From NCBI RefSeq assembly GCF_010500995.1, contig NZ_QVMK01000026.1, positions 1-64,000 of the forward strand: 64,000 nucleotides of DNA, in the 5' to 3' direction. Under the pieces are notes generated by a model that saw only the letters and a list, made by a program, of their open reading frames with translations, did not search any database and was not told the origin of the DNA. Below are positions 8,039-16,698 of this stretch, piece by piece. Each line of letters opens with the position of its first letter. The stretch's first letter is position 1. The translations under genes were made by a program, and so were the position numbers. The DNA is from Bacteroides sp. 224 (GTDB taxonomy: Bacteria; Bacteroidota; Bacteroidia; Bacteroidales; Bacteroidaceae).

Positions 8039-8791
8039 ATGGAAAAGAAAACTTTGAACGTGGCTTTCAGTACCCAAAAGGGGGGAGCCGGAAAAACAAC
8101 TCTTACGGTGTTGGTTGCTTCTTACTTGCACTATGTGAAAGGCTATAACGTAGCCGTGATTGATTGCGACTTTCCACAACACTCGATTGCGGAAATGCGT
8201 GAGCGTGATATAAAAATGTCGATGGATGATGACCATTACAAGCTCATGGCTTACGAACAGTTTTCTGCATTGGGTAAAAAGGCTTATGAAGTTATCGAAA
8301 GCAGCCCAGAAAATGCTATGGAAGATGCACAGGAAGTTATTGAAGTATTGCAGCCTGACTTCGTATTTTTCGACCTGCCCGGAACAATCAACAATCCGGC
8401 AGTTGTACACACGCTTTCACTCATGGATTACATTATTGCTCCGATCAGTGCTGACAGGTTGGTACTGGAAAGCACCCTGCAATATGTGATTACGGTCAAT
8501 GATGCCCTGATTACGCCCGGCAAAGCAAAAATCAAAGGGCTGTACCTGCTTTGGAATCTCGTTGATGGTCGGGAGAAAACCGAACTCTACGAAGTGTATG
8601 AAGATGTGATTGATAAACTGGGTTTCCCGCTTTTCAAAACATTCCTGCCCGACAGTAAGCGGTTCCGCCGGGAGCAGTCGGTAAACCACAAAGCCCTGTT
8701 CCGCTCTACACTGTTCCCTGCGGACAAAGCATTGGTAAGAGGCAGTAACCTCGATGCCCTGATAGATGAAATGTTGGAAACTTTAAAATAA
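8039..8791 (+). CDS. parA: ParA-family ATPase (first gene of tra operon, TraA position)
   Basis: A 250-residue deviant-Walker ATPase. The P-loop KGGAGKTT lies at residues 14-21, followed by AVIDCDFPQHS (switch I region) and FVFFDLPGTINN (Walker B-like). There is no N-terminal DNA-binding domain, so it is a short ParA. It heads the tra operon and is followed after 6 bp by a DUF3408 gene. In CTnDOT-like elements the equivalent gene is traA. A role in positioning the element or transfer complex is likely but not shown. Confidence 0.9.
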   Translation: MEKKTLNVAFSTQKGGAGKTTLTVLVASYLHYVKGYNVAVIDCDFPQHSIAEMRERDIKMSMDDDHYKLMAYEQFSALGKKAYEVIESSPENAMEDAQEVIEVLQPDFVFFDLPGTINNPAVVHTLSLMDYIIAPISADRLVLESTLQYVITVNDALITPGKAKIKGLYLLWNLVDGREKTELYEVYEDVIDKLGFPLFKTFLPDSKRFRREQSVNHKALFRSTLFPADKALVRGSNLDALIDEMLETLK

Positions 8792-8797
8792 CCGATT

Positions 8798-9259
8798 ATG
8801 GCGAAAAAGAAAGAAGAAGTAAACCTGAATGAGATTGATGCCAGTTTTGTCATATCCTCATTCAAGAATAAGGAACGCCGGAATAATCCGAGTTCCATAC
8901 CCAGAGCATTAGTTCCTGAACACGAAAAGAAACAGGAACAGGAAGCGGAAAGCGTGGAACCTGAAAAAACGGAAGTTATTCAGGAAGAATCCCCCCGTGA
9001 GGAAACCAAACGGAAACGCAGTAAATCTCCTGATTACGAAAGCCTGTTTATTCAGGAAGTCGGCATTACGGCACGTACCGGAAAATCTGTTTACATACGC
9101 AAAGACCACCATGAAAAGATTATGAAGATCGTTCAGGTCATCGGTAAAAATCAGGTGTCTTTATTCAGCTATATAGATAATGTACTGTCCCAACATTTTG
9201 CTGCTTATCAGGATGAGATAACGGAATTGTACAATAAAAACAACGAAGGAATTTTCTAA
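8798..9259 (+). CDS. DUF3408 protein (first copy)
   Basis: A 153-residue soluble protein. The N-terminal half is charged and rich in Glu/Lys. The C-terminal 70 residues carry the DUF3408 pattern (TARTGKSVYIRKDHHEKI, VIGKNQVSLFSYIDNVL, HFAAYQDEITELY). The next gene encodes a paralogous C-terminal domain fused to a membrane anchor. It sits at the TraB/TraC position of the operon. Molecular role unknown; the compact basic domain could bind DNA, which is inference. Confidence 0.82.
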   Translation: MAKKKEEVNLNEIDASFVISSFKNKERRNNPSSIPRALVPEHEKKQEQEAESVEPEKTEVIQEESPREETKRKRSKSPDYESLFIQEVGITARTGKSVYIRKDHHEKIMKIVQVIGKNQVSLFSYIDNVLSQHFAAYQDEITELYNKNNEGIF

Positions 9260-9277
9260 CAATAAAACAATCAAATT

Positions 9278-9724
9278 ATGATAGTCAGTCCATTTTTAAT
9301 AGATAGCGGAGATAAGGCAATAATAGGAATTGTCCTCTGGGGATTGGTGATACTGGCGGCAATTATTCTGCCGAAAGCTATTCGCTATAAGAAACGTATG
9401 CGGAAAGAATACGAAGAAAAAACGGCTCCTGAAATAGAAATGATAGTCGTTCCGGGTGATAAAACGAAACCCGAATCTTCCGGCTATAAGAAACAGTTTC
9501 TTGTCAATGCAGGTATCCCGACAAGAAACGGAAAATTAGTAAGTATCCGTAAGGAATACCATAACCGGATTTCAAAGATTGTAGGGGTTATAGGAAAAAA
9601 TGAAGTAACCATATTCAGTTACATAGACAATGTCCTGAAGCATCATTTTGAAACCTTTCAGGATGAGATTTCAGAACAGTATAAGAAGAATAACAATGAT
9701 GATTACCTAAACCCTAAAAAGTAA
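9278..9724 (+). CDS. DUF3408 protein with N-terminal membrane segment (second copy)
   Basis: A 148-residue protein. Residues 13-33 form one hydrophobic segment (AIIGIVLWGLVILAAIIL), followed by basic KAIRYKKRMRK, which places the rest in the cytoplasm. Residues from about 75 on repeat the DUF3408 pattern of the upstream gene (TRNGKLVSIRKEYHNRI, VIGKNEVTIFSYIDNVLKHH). The pair looks like an old tandem duplication in which one copy became membrane-tethered. Confidence 0.8.
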   Translation: MIVSPFLIDSGDKAIIGIVLWGLVILAAIILPKAIRYKKRMRKEYEEKTAPEIEMIVVPGDKTKPESSGYKKQFLVNAGIPTRNGKLVSIRKEYHNRISKIVGVIGKNEVTIFSYIDNVLKHHFETFQDEISEQYKKNNNDDYLNPKK

Positions 9725-9726
9725 GG

Positions 9727-10482
9727 ATGGAAAAGATATTTATAACCGTAGTTATCCTGTATGCCCTTTTTGTCGGAATTTATTTCTTGTGGGCAAGAGC
9801 AGGAAAAAGACGAAAAAAGAACATTATCGGTCAGGGTAGCTCCATTCATGAAGCAGGTCGTTTGAAGGAAAATATTGTCGGGAAAAGCACATTTGATTTA
9901 AGCGCATCGACGCCACTCGCTGCCAAATCGGAGCCACTCACTGCCACCTCGCTAAAATCTGAAAATCAGGCTGAAAATCCCGATATATTTGCTTCGCCTA
10001 ACGAGGTAAAGCCATCAGCGGAAGTGCCGCCGGAGGAATTGGAAGAAGCGTTTTCCGACACTCCACCGGATGAAGAAAACGAGCCTATGGATATAGATTA
10101 TCCGCTCGAATATGAAATGACGGACGAAAACGAAGATGCGCCGGAAGACGAAGAAGAAACGGAAGAAGTGGAAGGAACGGCACAAGCCGTACTCGCTTCA
10201 GGTATTCAGTTCGATGATCTGGGTAATGCAGTCCGCACTGTAAACCGGACGAATGAAGCAACGCCGGAGCAAAAACGAAAAGCGGGCGATACTTTACTGG
10301 AGATACGGCAGACTGATATGTTTGAACAGGTGGTTTCTGGTAAGCCCGATGCAAAGCGAATCGTTACCGACCTTATGGCTGAAAGCCTTTCGGCTTTTTA
10401 TGAGCGGAAAGACAAGGAAGCCGGAACTGCCGGAAACGGCAAAAAGGCTCCCGACAATTTTAATATCAGAGATTTCGCATAG
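9727..10482 (+). CDS. traD: TraD-position conjugal transfer protein with acidic linker
   Basis: A 251-residue protein with an N-terminal membrane segment (about residues 5-22, ITVVILYALFVGIYFLW) followed by basic residues. A long acidic middle section (EEVEGTAQ, DENEDAPEDEEETEE) leads to a C-terminal region (DMFEQVVSGKPDAKRIVTDLM) shared by proteins at this position in CTnDOT-like operons. The coding sequence contains two-unit repeat copy D, translated as STPLAAKSEPLTATSL, so a DNA repeat found elsewhere in non-coding DNA here forms part of the linker. Function unknown. Confidence 0.7.
   Translation: MEKIFITVVILYALFVGIYFLWARAGKRRKKNIIGQGSSIHEAGRLKENIVGKSTFDLSASTPLAAKSEPLTATSLKSENQAENPDIFASPNEVKPSAEVPPEELEEAFSDTPPDEENEPMDIDYPLEYEMTDENEDAPEDEEETEEVEGTAQAVLASGIQFDDLGNAVRTVNRTNEATPEQKRKAGDTLLEIRQTDMFEQVVSGKPDAKRIVTDLMAESLSAFYERKDKEAGTAGNGKKAPDNFNIRDFA
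9909..9951 (+). repeat. Two-unit dispersed repeat, copy D (inside a gene)
   Basis: GACGCCACTCGCTGCCAAAT and CGGAGCCACTCACTGCCACC follow each other in frame within the TraD-position gene. The core matches copies A to C in intergenic DNA. Confidence 0.85.
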
Positions 10483-10557
10483 TGCGAAAAGTATTAATAA
10501 TAATGTAAAACAAAGAAAGATGAAAGAAAGAGATTACGGATAGCTTTCGCGCTATCA

Positions 10558-10580
10558 ACCACTAAAAAATTCAATAGTAA
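10558..10580 (+). promoter_or_regulatory. Recurrent leader motif upstream of traE
   Basis: ACCACTAAAAAATTCAATAG followed by TAA lies 65 bases before the traE ATG, just after a tiny frame, MKERDYG. It is the same motif as before topB, mobA and traN. Confidence 0.45.
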
Positions 10581-10645
10581 CAAGATTTATCAACCCGGTA
10601 TCGGGACTATCCACCCCGATACCATTTTTTAAACAATTTCTCATT

Positions 10646-10948
10646 ATGACAAAGAAAAAATTTCTAATGTCGGCAGCTTTTATTCTGGCTGCTGTTTCAA
10701 GTGCATTCGCACAAGGTAACGGAATTGGCGGCATTACCGAGGCCACGAACATGGTAACGAGCTATTTCGATCCGGGGACAAAATTGATATACGCCATAGG
10801 TGCGGTCGTCGGTTTGATTGGGGGTGTAAAGGTGTACGGAAAATTCAGTTCCGGCGATCCCGATACATCGAAAACGGCCGCGTCGTGGTTCGGTGCCTGT
10901 ATATTTCTTATAGTTGCCGCTACCATCCTGCGCTCCTTCTTCCTTTAA
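10646..10948 (+). CDS. traE: TraE, DUF4134 (VirB2-like pilin candidate)
   Basis: A 100-residue protein with a signal peptide (cleavage likely after SAFA), two further hydrophobic segments (LIYAIGAVVGLIGGVKVYG; ACIFLIVAATILRSFFL) and a polar loop between them. Size and topology match DUF4134, which is placed at the VirB2/pilin position of Bacteroidales type IV systems. It lies 163 bp after the TraD-position gene with a recurrent leader motif between, so it may start a second transcription or translation unit. Confidence 0.87.
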   Translation: MTKKKFLMSAAFILAAVSSAFAQGNGIGGITEATNMVTSYFDPGTKLIYAIGAVVGLIGGVKVYGKFSSGDPDTSKTAASWFGACIFLIVAATILRSFFL

Positions 10949-10971
10949 TCAGCTTCATACAGATAAGAGTT

Positions 10972-11304
10972 ATGGAGTTTAATATTAACAAAGGGATAGG
11001 CAAAAGCGTGGAGTTCAAAGGTTTAAAATCACAATACCTTTTCATATTTGCCGCAGGCTTGCTTGCCGTATTCATTGTCTTTGTCATTATGTATATGGCA
11101 GGCGTGGATCAGTGGGTGTGTATCGGCTTCGGTGTAATCGCTGCATCGGTATTGGTATGGATGACCTTTAACCTGAATACAAAATACGGGGAACATGGCT
11201 TAATGAAAGTCATGGCTGTAAAACAGCATCCCCGCTATTTGATAAACAGGAAAACTCCGCACCGCCTGTTCAAACGGAAAAGAAAGGAGGTAGGATATGC
11301 GTAA
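10972..11304 (+). CDS. traF: TraF, DUF4133 (VirB3-like)
   Basis: A 110-residue inner-membrane protein. The start is the ATG at 10972 (MEFNINKGIGKSVEFKGLKS); a longer frame opens upstream inside traE but its extra residues are out-of-frame traE sequence. Two adjacent membrane segments (YLFIFAAGLLAVFIVFVIMY; VCIGFGVIAASVLVWMTF) and a basic C-terminus (TPHRLFKRKRKE) fit DUF4133 and the VirB3 topology. The end overlaps the traG start by 8 bases, which suggests coupling. Confidence 0.87.
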   Translation: MEFNINKGIGKSVEFKGLKSQYLFIFAAGLLAVFIVFVIMYMAGVDQWVCIGFGVIAASVLVWMTFNLNTKYGEHGLMKVMAVKQHPRYLINRKTPHRLFKRKRKEVGYA

Positions 11305-13801
11305 TATAATGAAGGCATCTACCATTGAAAACAAGTTCCCGTTACTGGCTGTCGAACATGACTGCATCATTTCAAAGGATGCGGATATTACGGTCGCTTA
11401 TTATGTGGAGCTGCCGGAATTGTTTACAGTAACCAATACGGAATATGAAGCGATACACTCGTCCTGGACGAAAGCAGTAAAAGTCCTTCCTGAATACAGT
11501 GTGGTGCATAAACAAGATTGGTTTGTGCGTGAAACCTACAAACCACAGACTGATAAGGATGATATGAGTTTCTTATCCCGCAGTTTTGAAAAGCACTTCA
11601 ACGAACGTCCTTTCCTGAATCACTCATGTTTCCTGTTCCTGACTAAAACAACGAAAGAGCGAATGAGAATGCAAAGCAACTTCTCATCGCTTTGTCGTGG
11701 GAACATTATTCCTAAAGAAGTCAATAAGGATACGAGTGTGAAGTTTCTGGAAGCTGTCGGGCAATTTGAACGGATAATGAATGATAGCGGATTTATTACG
11801 CTTACCCGTATCAGTTCGGATGAGATTACAGGAACGGATGAAAAGGCAGGGCTTATTGAAAAGTATTTCGCCTTGTCGCTCGATGATACCACCTGCTTGC
11901 AGGATATGGAACTGGGTGCCGACGGACTTCGGGTAGGTAGTAAACATATTTGCCTGCATACGCTTTCGGATGCAGAAGATCTGCCCGGACGTATTGGAAC
12001 GGATATGCGGTATGAAAAACTATCGACCGATAGAAGTGATTGCCGTTTGTCGTTCGCTTCTCCGGTAGGATTACTTCTCTCATGCGACCATATCTACAAC
12101 CAGTATTTATTTATTGAGGATAGTGCGGAGAATCTTCGGAAGTTTGAAAAGAGTGCAAGGAATATGCAGTCGCTTTCAAAGTACAGTCGTGGAAATCAAA
12201 TAAATAAGGAGTGGATCGACCAGTATCTAAACGAAGCGCATAGCTTCGGGCTGACTTCCATCAGGGCGCATTTCAACGTGATAGCGTGGAGTGATGATGT
12301 GGAAGAACTAAAACATATCCGCAATGACGTAGGTAGCCAGTTGGCTCTTATGGAATGTAAGCCCAGACACAATACTGTGGATGCCGCTACTTTGTACTGG
12401 GCAGGAATGCCGGGTAATAGTGGGGATTTTCCTGCGGAAGAAGCGTTCTATACATTTATCGAACCTGCCTTGTGCTTTTTCACGGAAGAAACAAACTACC
12501 GGAGTTCACCCAGTCCGTTCGGTATCAAAATGGCGGACAGGGTTTCAGGTAAGCCACTCCATGTGGATATTTCCGACTTGCCCATGAAAAAAGGAATTAT
12601 TACAAATAGGAATAAATTCATTCTTGGGCCGTCGGGAAGTGGCAAATCTTTCTTTACAAATCACATGGTGCGCCAATACTACGAACAGGGTACGCATATC
12701 GTTTTGGTGGACACAGGAAACTCTTATCAGGGATTATGCAACCTAATCAACAAGCGCACAGGTGGTCAGGATGGAGTATATTTTACTTACACGGAACAAA
12801 ATCCGATTGCTTTCAATCCTTTTTACACGGATGATAATGTTTTCGATATTGAAAAGCGTGAGAGTATAAAAACGCTGATCCTTACCCTGTGGAAAAGGGA
12901 TAATGAGCCGCCTTCACGGGCGGAAGAAGTTGCCCTCTCCAATGCAGTCAGCCAGTATATAGAAAAGTTGAAAACCGATAAAAAACTGATACCGTCTTTC
13001 AACACATTCTATGAGTTTGTCCGTGATGACTACAAAAAGGTACTGGAAGAAAAGAAAGTACGTGAAAAGGACTTCGATATAGCGAATTTCCTGAATGTAC
13101 TGGAGCCGTACTATCGCGGGGGTGAATACGACTTCCTGTTGAACTCGGATAAGCAACTGGATTTATTATCTAAACGCTTCATTGTCTTTGAGATAGATGC
13201 GATAAAAGACCATAAAATCCTATTTCCCGTCGTAACGATCATAATCATGGAAGTGTTCATCAACAAAATGCGCCGTTTGCAGGGCATCCGTAAGATGATA
13301 TTGATTGAAGAAGCATGGAAGGCAATCGCTAAAGAGGGTATGGCAGAGTACATTAAGTATCTTTTTAAGACTGTGAGGAAATTCTTCGGAGAGGCGATTG
13401 TCGTTACACAGGAGGTCGATGATATTATCGCTTCTCCTATTGTGAAAGAGAGTATTATCAACAATAGCGACTGTAAAATTTTGCTCGACCAAAGAAAATA
13501 CATGAACAAATTTGACAGTATTCAGGCGTTGTTGGGATTGACCGAAAAGGAAAAATCGCAGGTACTCTCTATCAATATGTCCAATGTACCCAGTCGTAAA
13601 TACAAGGAAGTCTGGTTTGGGTTAGGAGGTGTACAAAGTGCCGTATATGCCACAGAAGTAAGTCTGGAAGAATATTACACCTATACAACCGAAGAATCGG
13701 AGAAAATGGAAGTGATGCAACTGGCTGAAAAACTGGATGGAAATATGGAACTGGCGATTAAGCAGATTGCTGAAAGCAAGCGACAGGAGTACGGAGGATA
13801 G
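11297..13801 (+). CDS. traG: TraG, VirB4-like conjugation ATPase
   Basis: An 834-residue cytoplasmic ATPase that would power assembly of the transfer channel. The N-terminal half is typical of Bacteroidales TraG. The Walker A motif GPSGSGKSFF lies near residue 444. The Walker B region, MILIEEAWKAIA, near residue 667, has Glu where many VirB4 proteins have Asp. Motifs after it (VVTQEVDDI, DCKILLDQRKY) are also typical. The length is normal for the family. Confidence 0.95.
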   Translation: MRNIMKASTIENKFPLLAVEHDCIISKDADITVAYYVELPELFTVTNTEYEAIHSSWTKAVKVLPEYSVVHKQDWFVRETYKPQTDKDDMSFLSRSFEKHFNERPFLNHSCFLFLTKTTKERMRMQSNFSSLCRGNIIPKEVNKDTSVKFLEAVGQFERIMNDSGFITLTRISSDEITGTDEKAGLIEKYFALSLDDTTCLQDMELGADGLRVGSKHICLHTLSDAEDLPGRIGTDMRYEKLSTDRSDCRLSFASPVGLLLSCDHIYNQYLFIEDSAENLRKFEKSARNMQSLSKYSRGNQINKEWIDQYLNEAHSFGLTSIRAHFNVIAWSDDVEELKHIRNDVGSQLALMECKPRHNTVDAATLYWAGMPGNSGDFPAEEAFYTFIEPALCFFTEETNYRSSPSPFGIKMADRVSGKPLHVDISDLPMKKGIITNRNKFILGPSGSGKSFFTNHMVRQYYEQGTHIVLVDTGNSYQGLCNLINKRTGGQDGVYFTYTEQNPIAFNPFYTDDNVFDIEKRESIKTLILTLWKRDNEPPSRAEEVALSNAVSQYIEKLKTDKKLIPSFNTFYEFVRDDYKKVLEEKKVREKDFDIANFLNVLEPYYRGGEYDFLLNSDKQLDLLSKRFIVFEIDAIKDHKILFPVVTIIIMEVFINKMRRLQGIRKMILIEEAWKAIAKEGMAEYIKYLFKTVRKFFGEAIVVTQEVDDIIASPIVKESIINNSDCKILLDQRKYMNKFDSIQALLGLTEKEKSQVLSINMSNVPSRKYKEVWFGLGGVQSAVYATEVSLEEYYTYTTEESEKMEVMQLAEKLDGNMELAIKQIAESKRQEYGG

Positions 13802-13806
13802 ATGCC

Positions 13807-14109
13807 ATGAAAAGAAAAAACAGTAAGCCGTTTGCGGCACCGCAACTTCATACCCATTTCCCGATGAGAGAGATATGCGGGACATGGGAAAGCCTTTGCG
13901 GTTCCCCCGGACTTAAAATATTCCATGACGGTAGTCGGTTCCGGTTGAAGTTTATTTACAAACAAAACACGGCGTTTACCGTCCCTTTGTGCCAGAGCTG
14001 GGGGATTACCTTTTTCTATTTCTACGGTATGATTCGCATTGCCTACGATGATGAGCGGGATATGCTTCTGCTTACTACCGAAGGCGAATACAAAAGGGTG
14101 TACGATTAA
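13807..14109 (+). CDS. traH: TraH, DUF3876
   Basis: A 100-residue soluble protein 6 bp after traG. Conserved-looking positions include ICGTWES, GLKIFHDGSRFRLKFIY and GITFFYFYGMIRIAYD, the DUF3876 pattern. No signal peptide or membrane segment. The role in transfer is not known. Confidence 0.78.
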   Translation: MKRKNSKPFAAPQLHTHFPMREICGTWESLCGSPGLKIFHDGSRFRLKFIYKQNTAFTVPLCQSWGITFFYFYGMIRIAYDDERDMLLLTTEGEYKRVYD

Positions 14110-14146
14110 GGTACACAAAATCAATAATCATTAAAAAATAAAAAGT

Positions 14147-14767
14147 ATGAAACGAATATTTATGTGCCTGATAGTGGCACTTTCTATGTTCTCATTTCAG
14201 GCGAAAGCGCAGTGGGTTGTAACCGATCCGACCAATCTTGTGCAAAATATCACAAGTGCGATACAAGGTACATCCACGGCAGGTAATATGATAAAAAACC
14301 TGCAAGAAAGTATCAAAATCTACAATCAGGGAAAGGAATACTACGACGCTTTGAAGTCTGTCCACAATCTGATTAAAGATGCCCGTAAGGTACAAAAGAC
14401 GATTTCAATGGTCAGCGAAATTACGGACATCTACGTGAACGGATTTAATAAAATGGTGGGTGATCCCAATTTTACCCCGAATGAACTGGCGGCAATCTCA
14501 ACAGGCTATGCCAAACTACTGGAGGAAGGGGGAGCGTTGGTAACGGATTTGAAAAACGTAGTTACCGGAAGCAACGGGCTTTCCCTGTCCGATAAAGAAC
14601 GGATGGATGCGATAGATGACATTTATACTAAGATGTTGGACTATCGTAACCTGACTAAGTATTATACCCAAAAGAGTATATCGGTTTCGTATATCCGTGC
14701 CAAAGAAAAAGGCGATACGGACAGGGTATTATCTCTTTACGGTAGTCCTGCCGAAAGATATTGGTAA
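14147..14767 (+). CDS. traI: TraI, DUF4141 (exported conjugation protein)
   Basis: A 206-residue protein with a clear signal peptide (MKRIFMCLIVALSMFSFQAKAQW). The mature part is mostly helical, with NLVQNITSAIQGTSTAGNMI and a long helical middle, matching DUF4141. By order (after traG/traH and before the VirB6-like traJ) it corresponds to VirB5-type components. Its exact role is unproven. Confidence 0.85.
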   Translation: MKRIFMCLIVALSMFSFQAKAQWVVTDPTNLVQNITSAIQGTSTAGNMIKNLQESIKIYNQGKEYYDALKSVHNLIKDARKVQKTISMVSEITDIYVNGFNKMVGDPNFTPNELAAISTGYAKLLEEGGALVTDLKNVVTGSNGLSLSDKERMDAIDDIYTKMLDYRNLTKYYTQKSISVSYIRAKEKGDTDRVLSLYGSPAERYW

Positions 14768-14787
14768 TCAAACAAATGTAGTCAGTT

Positions 14788-15774
14788 ATGAATTTTGACA
14801 ACTTACATCAGATTCTTGCGAATCTGTACCAAGACATGATACCTCTTTGCAGCAACATGATTGGGGTTGCAAAGGGGTTGGCAGGATTGGGCGCACTCTT
14901 TTATGTAGCATACAGGGTATGGCAGGCGTTAAGCCGTGCGGAGCCTATTGATGTGTTTCCGCTTCTCCGTCCTTTTGCGATAGGGCTTTGTATAATGTTT
15001 TTCCCTACACTGGTTTTGGGAACTATCAATGCGGTTATGAGTCCCATTGTTACAGGTACTCATAGCATTTTGGAATCGCAGACAATGGATATGAAAGCCT
15101 ATCAGCAACAGAAAGATAATCTGGAGTACGAAGCCCGTGTCCGTGAGGGTAAAGCGTGGCTTGTCGATGATAAAGTGTACGATCAAAAAATGAAAGACCT
15201 CGGTATTACCGATACGCCTGAAATTATCAGTATGTGGGGAGAACGCCTTTGGTATGATATCAAGGCATGGTTCCGGCAGGTAATCAGGGATTTCTTTGAA
15301 CTGCTGTTCAATGCTTCCGCATTGGTCATTGATACGATACGCACATTTTTCCTTGTCGTGTTAGCCATACTGGGGCCTATTGCGTTTGCCTTTTCCATTT
15401 ATGACGGGTTTCAGGCAACGCTCACCCAGTGGCTTACACGCTATATAAGCGTATATCTGTGGCTTCCTATTTCTGACATTTTTTCTTCCGTACTGGCACG
15501 CATACAGACTTTGATGCTTGAACAGGATATAGCCTTGTTGCAAGATCCGAACTATATTCCCGACGGCTCGAATGGTGTGTATATCGTATTCTTGATTATC
15601 GGAATTATCGGATACTTCACTATCCCGACCGTAGCCGGATGGATTATTCAATCAGGTGGAGCGGGTGCATACGGAAGCGCAGTAAACAAAACAGCAAGTA
15701 AAGCAGGTGGAATTGCCGGAGGCGTTGCGGGATCAGTAGCCGGAAACGTTGGCGGTCGTTTGCTTGGTAAATAA
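14788..15774 (+). CDS. traJ: TraJ, polytopic membrane protein (VirB6-like)
   Basis: A 328-residue inner-membrane protein with about six hydrophobic segments, for example GLAGLGALFYVAYRVW, PFAIGLCIMFFPTLVLGTIN, TFFLVVLAILGPIAFAFSIY and GVYIVFLIIGIIGYFTIPTV. The C-terminus is Gly/Ala/Ser-rich (GGIAGGVAGSVAGNVGG). Order and topology match TraJ of CTnDOT and the VirB6 role in the channel. Confidence 0.9.
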   Translation: MNFDNLHQILANLYQDMIPLCSNMIGVAKGLAGLGALFYVAYRVWQALSRAEPIDVFPLLRPFAIGLCIMFFPTLVLGTINAVMSPIVTGTHSILESQTMDMKAYQQQKDNLEYEARVREGKAWLVDDKVYDQKMKDLGITDTPEIISMWGERLWYDIKAWFRQVIRDFFELLFNASALVIDTIRTFFLVVLAILGPIAFAFSIYDGFQATLTQWLTRYISVYLWLPISDIFSSVLARIQTLMLEQDIALLQDPNYIPDGSNGVYIVFLIIGIIGYFTIPTVAGWIIQSGGAGAYGSAVNKTASKAGGIAGGVAGSVAGNVGGRLLGK

Positions 15775-15795
15775 CCAATAAATGTAATTAAAAAC

Positions 15796-16419
15796 ATGGA
15801 GTTCAAAAGTTTAAAAAATATTGAAACAAGTTTCAAGCAAATAAGGATTATCGCCATTGTGTTTGTGGTGCTGTGTGCAGGAATTACCGGATATGCAGTC
15901 TGGAACTCATTCAGCTTTGCGGAAGCACAACGGCAGAAAATCTATGTATTGGATGAAGGAAAATCGCTTATGTTGGCTCTTTCACAGGACTTATCTCAAA
16001 ACCGTCCTGTTGAAGCAAGGGAGCATATCAAGCGATTTCACGAACTGTTCTTTACCTTATCACCGGATAAAAGCGCCATTGAATCAAACATCAACAGGGC
16101 ACTCTTTCTGGTGGACAAAAGTGCTTTCCGCTATTATCAGGATATGTCGGAAAAAGGTTACTACAACCGCATTGTGTCGGGTAATATCAATCAGATTATT
16201 CAGATTGATTCTGTGGCATGTAATCTCGATGTTTATCCCTATAAGGTAATGACCTACGCCCGGCAAATGATTATCAGGGCAAGTAATGTAACGGAGCGAA
16301 GCCTTGTTACACGCTGCGACCTGATAAACTCTGTCAGAAGCGACAATAATCCTCATGGGTTCACTATGGAACGCTTTGAGATAATAGAAAACAGGGATTT
16401 AAGAACAATAGACCGATAA
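15796..16419 (+). CDS. traK: TraK, VirB8-like assembly protein
   Basis: A 207-residue bitopic protein. It has a short cytoplasmic N-terminus (MEFKSLKNIETSFKQI), one membrane segment (about residues 17-37, IIAIVFVVLCAGITGYAVW) and a periplasmic domain ending FEIIENRDLRTIDR. This matches TraK of Bacteroidales ICEs, equated with VirB8. It is 3 bp upstream of traL. Confidence 0.9.
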   Translation: MEFKSLKNIETSFKQIRIIAIVFVVLCAGITGYAVWNSFSFAEAQRQKIYVLDEGKSLMLALSQDLSQNRPVEAREHIKRFHELFFTLSPDKSAIESNINRALFLVDKSAFRYYQDMSEKGYYNRIVSGNINQIIQIDSVACNLDVYPYKVMTYARQMIIRASNVTERSLVTRCDLINSVRSDNNPHGFTMERFEIIENRDLRTIDR

Positions 16420-16422
16420 GCC

Positions 16423-16698
16423 ATGATAAAGAAAAAACTTACAGCCGTAAGGGACTGGATGGAAGACGGTCTGCGGTCATTGTTAGGGCAGATAACGCCC
16501 GACGGACGGATTATTATAATCCTTGTAATGCTTTTCGTGTTTGGCGCAGGTTCCATCTACATGACGGTTTCTTCCATATATAATATGGGAAAGAAAAGCG
16601 GTCAGGAAATGCAGATAGACCATATCAAGCAACTGGAACTGGAGTATCAGCAGAAAGCAGATAGTATCAACCAAATAAACAGATTTGATTATGAGTAA
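16423..16698 (+). CDS. traL: TraL, DUF3989
   Basis: A 91-residue protein with a basic N-terminus, one membrane segment (about residues 27-48, IIIILVMLFVFGAGSIYMTV) and a short helical C-terminus (IDHIKQLELEYQQKADSI). This is DUF3989 by size, order and topology. The stop overlaps the traM start (ATGAGTAA). Role unknown. Confidence 0.83.
   Translation: MIKKKLTAVRDWMEDGLRSLLGQITPDGRIIIILVMLFVFGAGSIYMTVSSIYNMGKKSGQEMQIDHIKQLELEYQQKADSINQINRFDYE

Noticed and set aside
10885-10971. Longer start for traF
   Set aside because: The extra residues are out-of-frame traE sequence; the ATG at 10972 gives the normal DUF4133 N-terminus.
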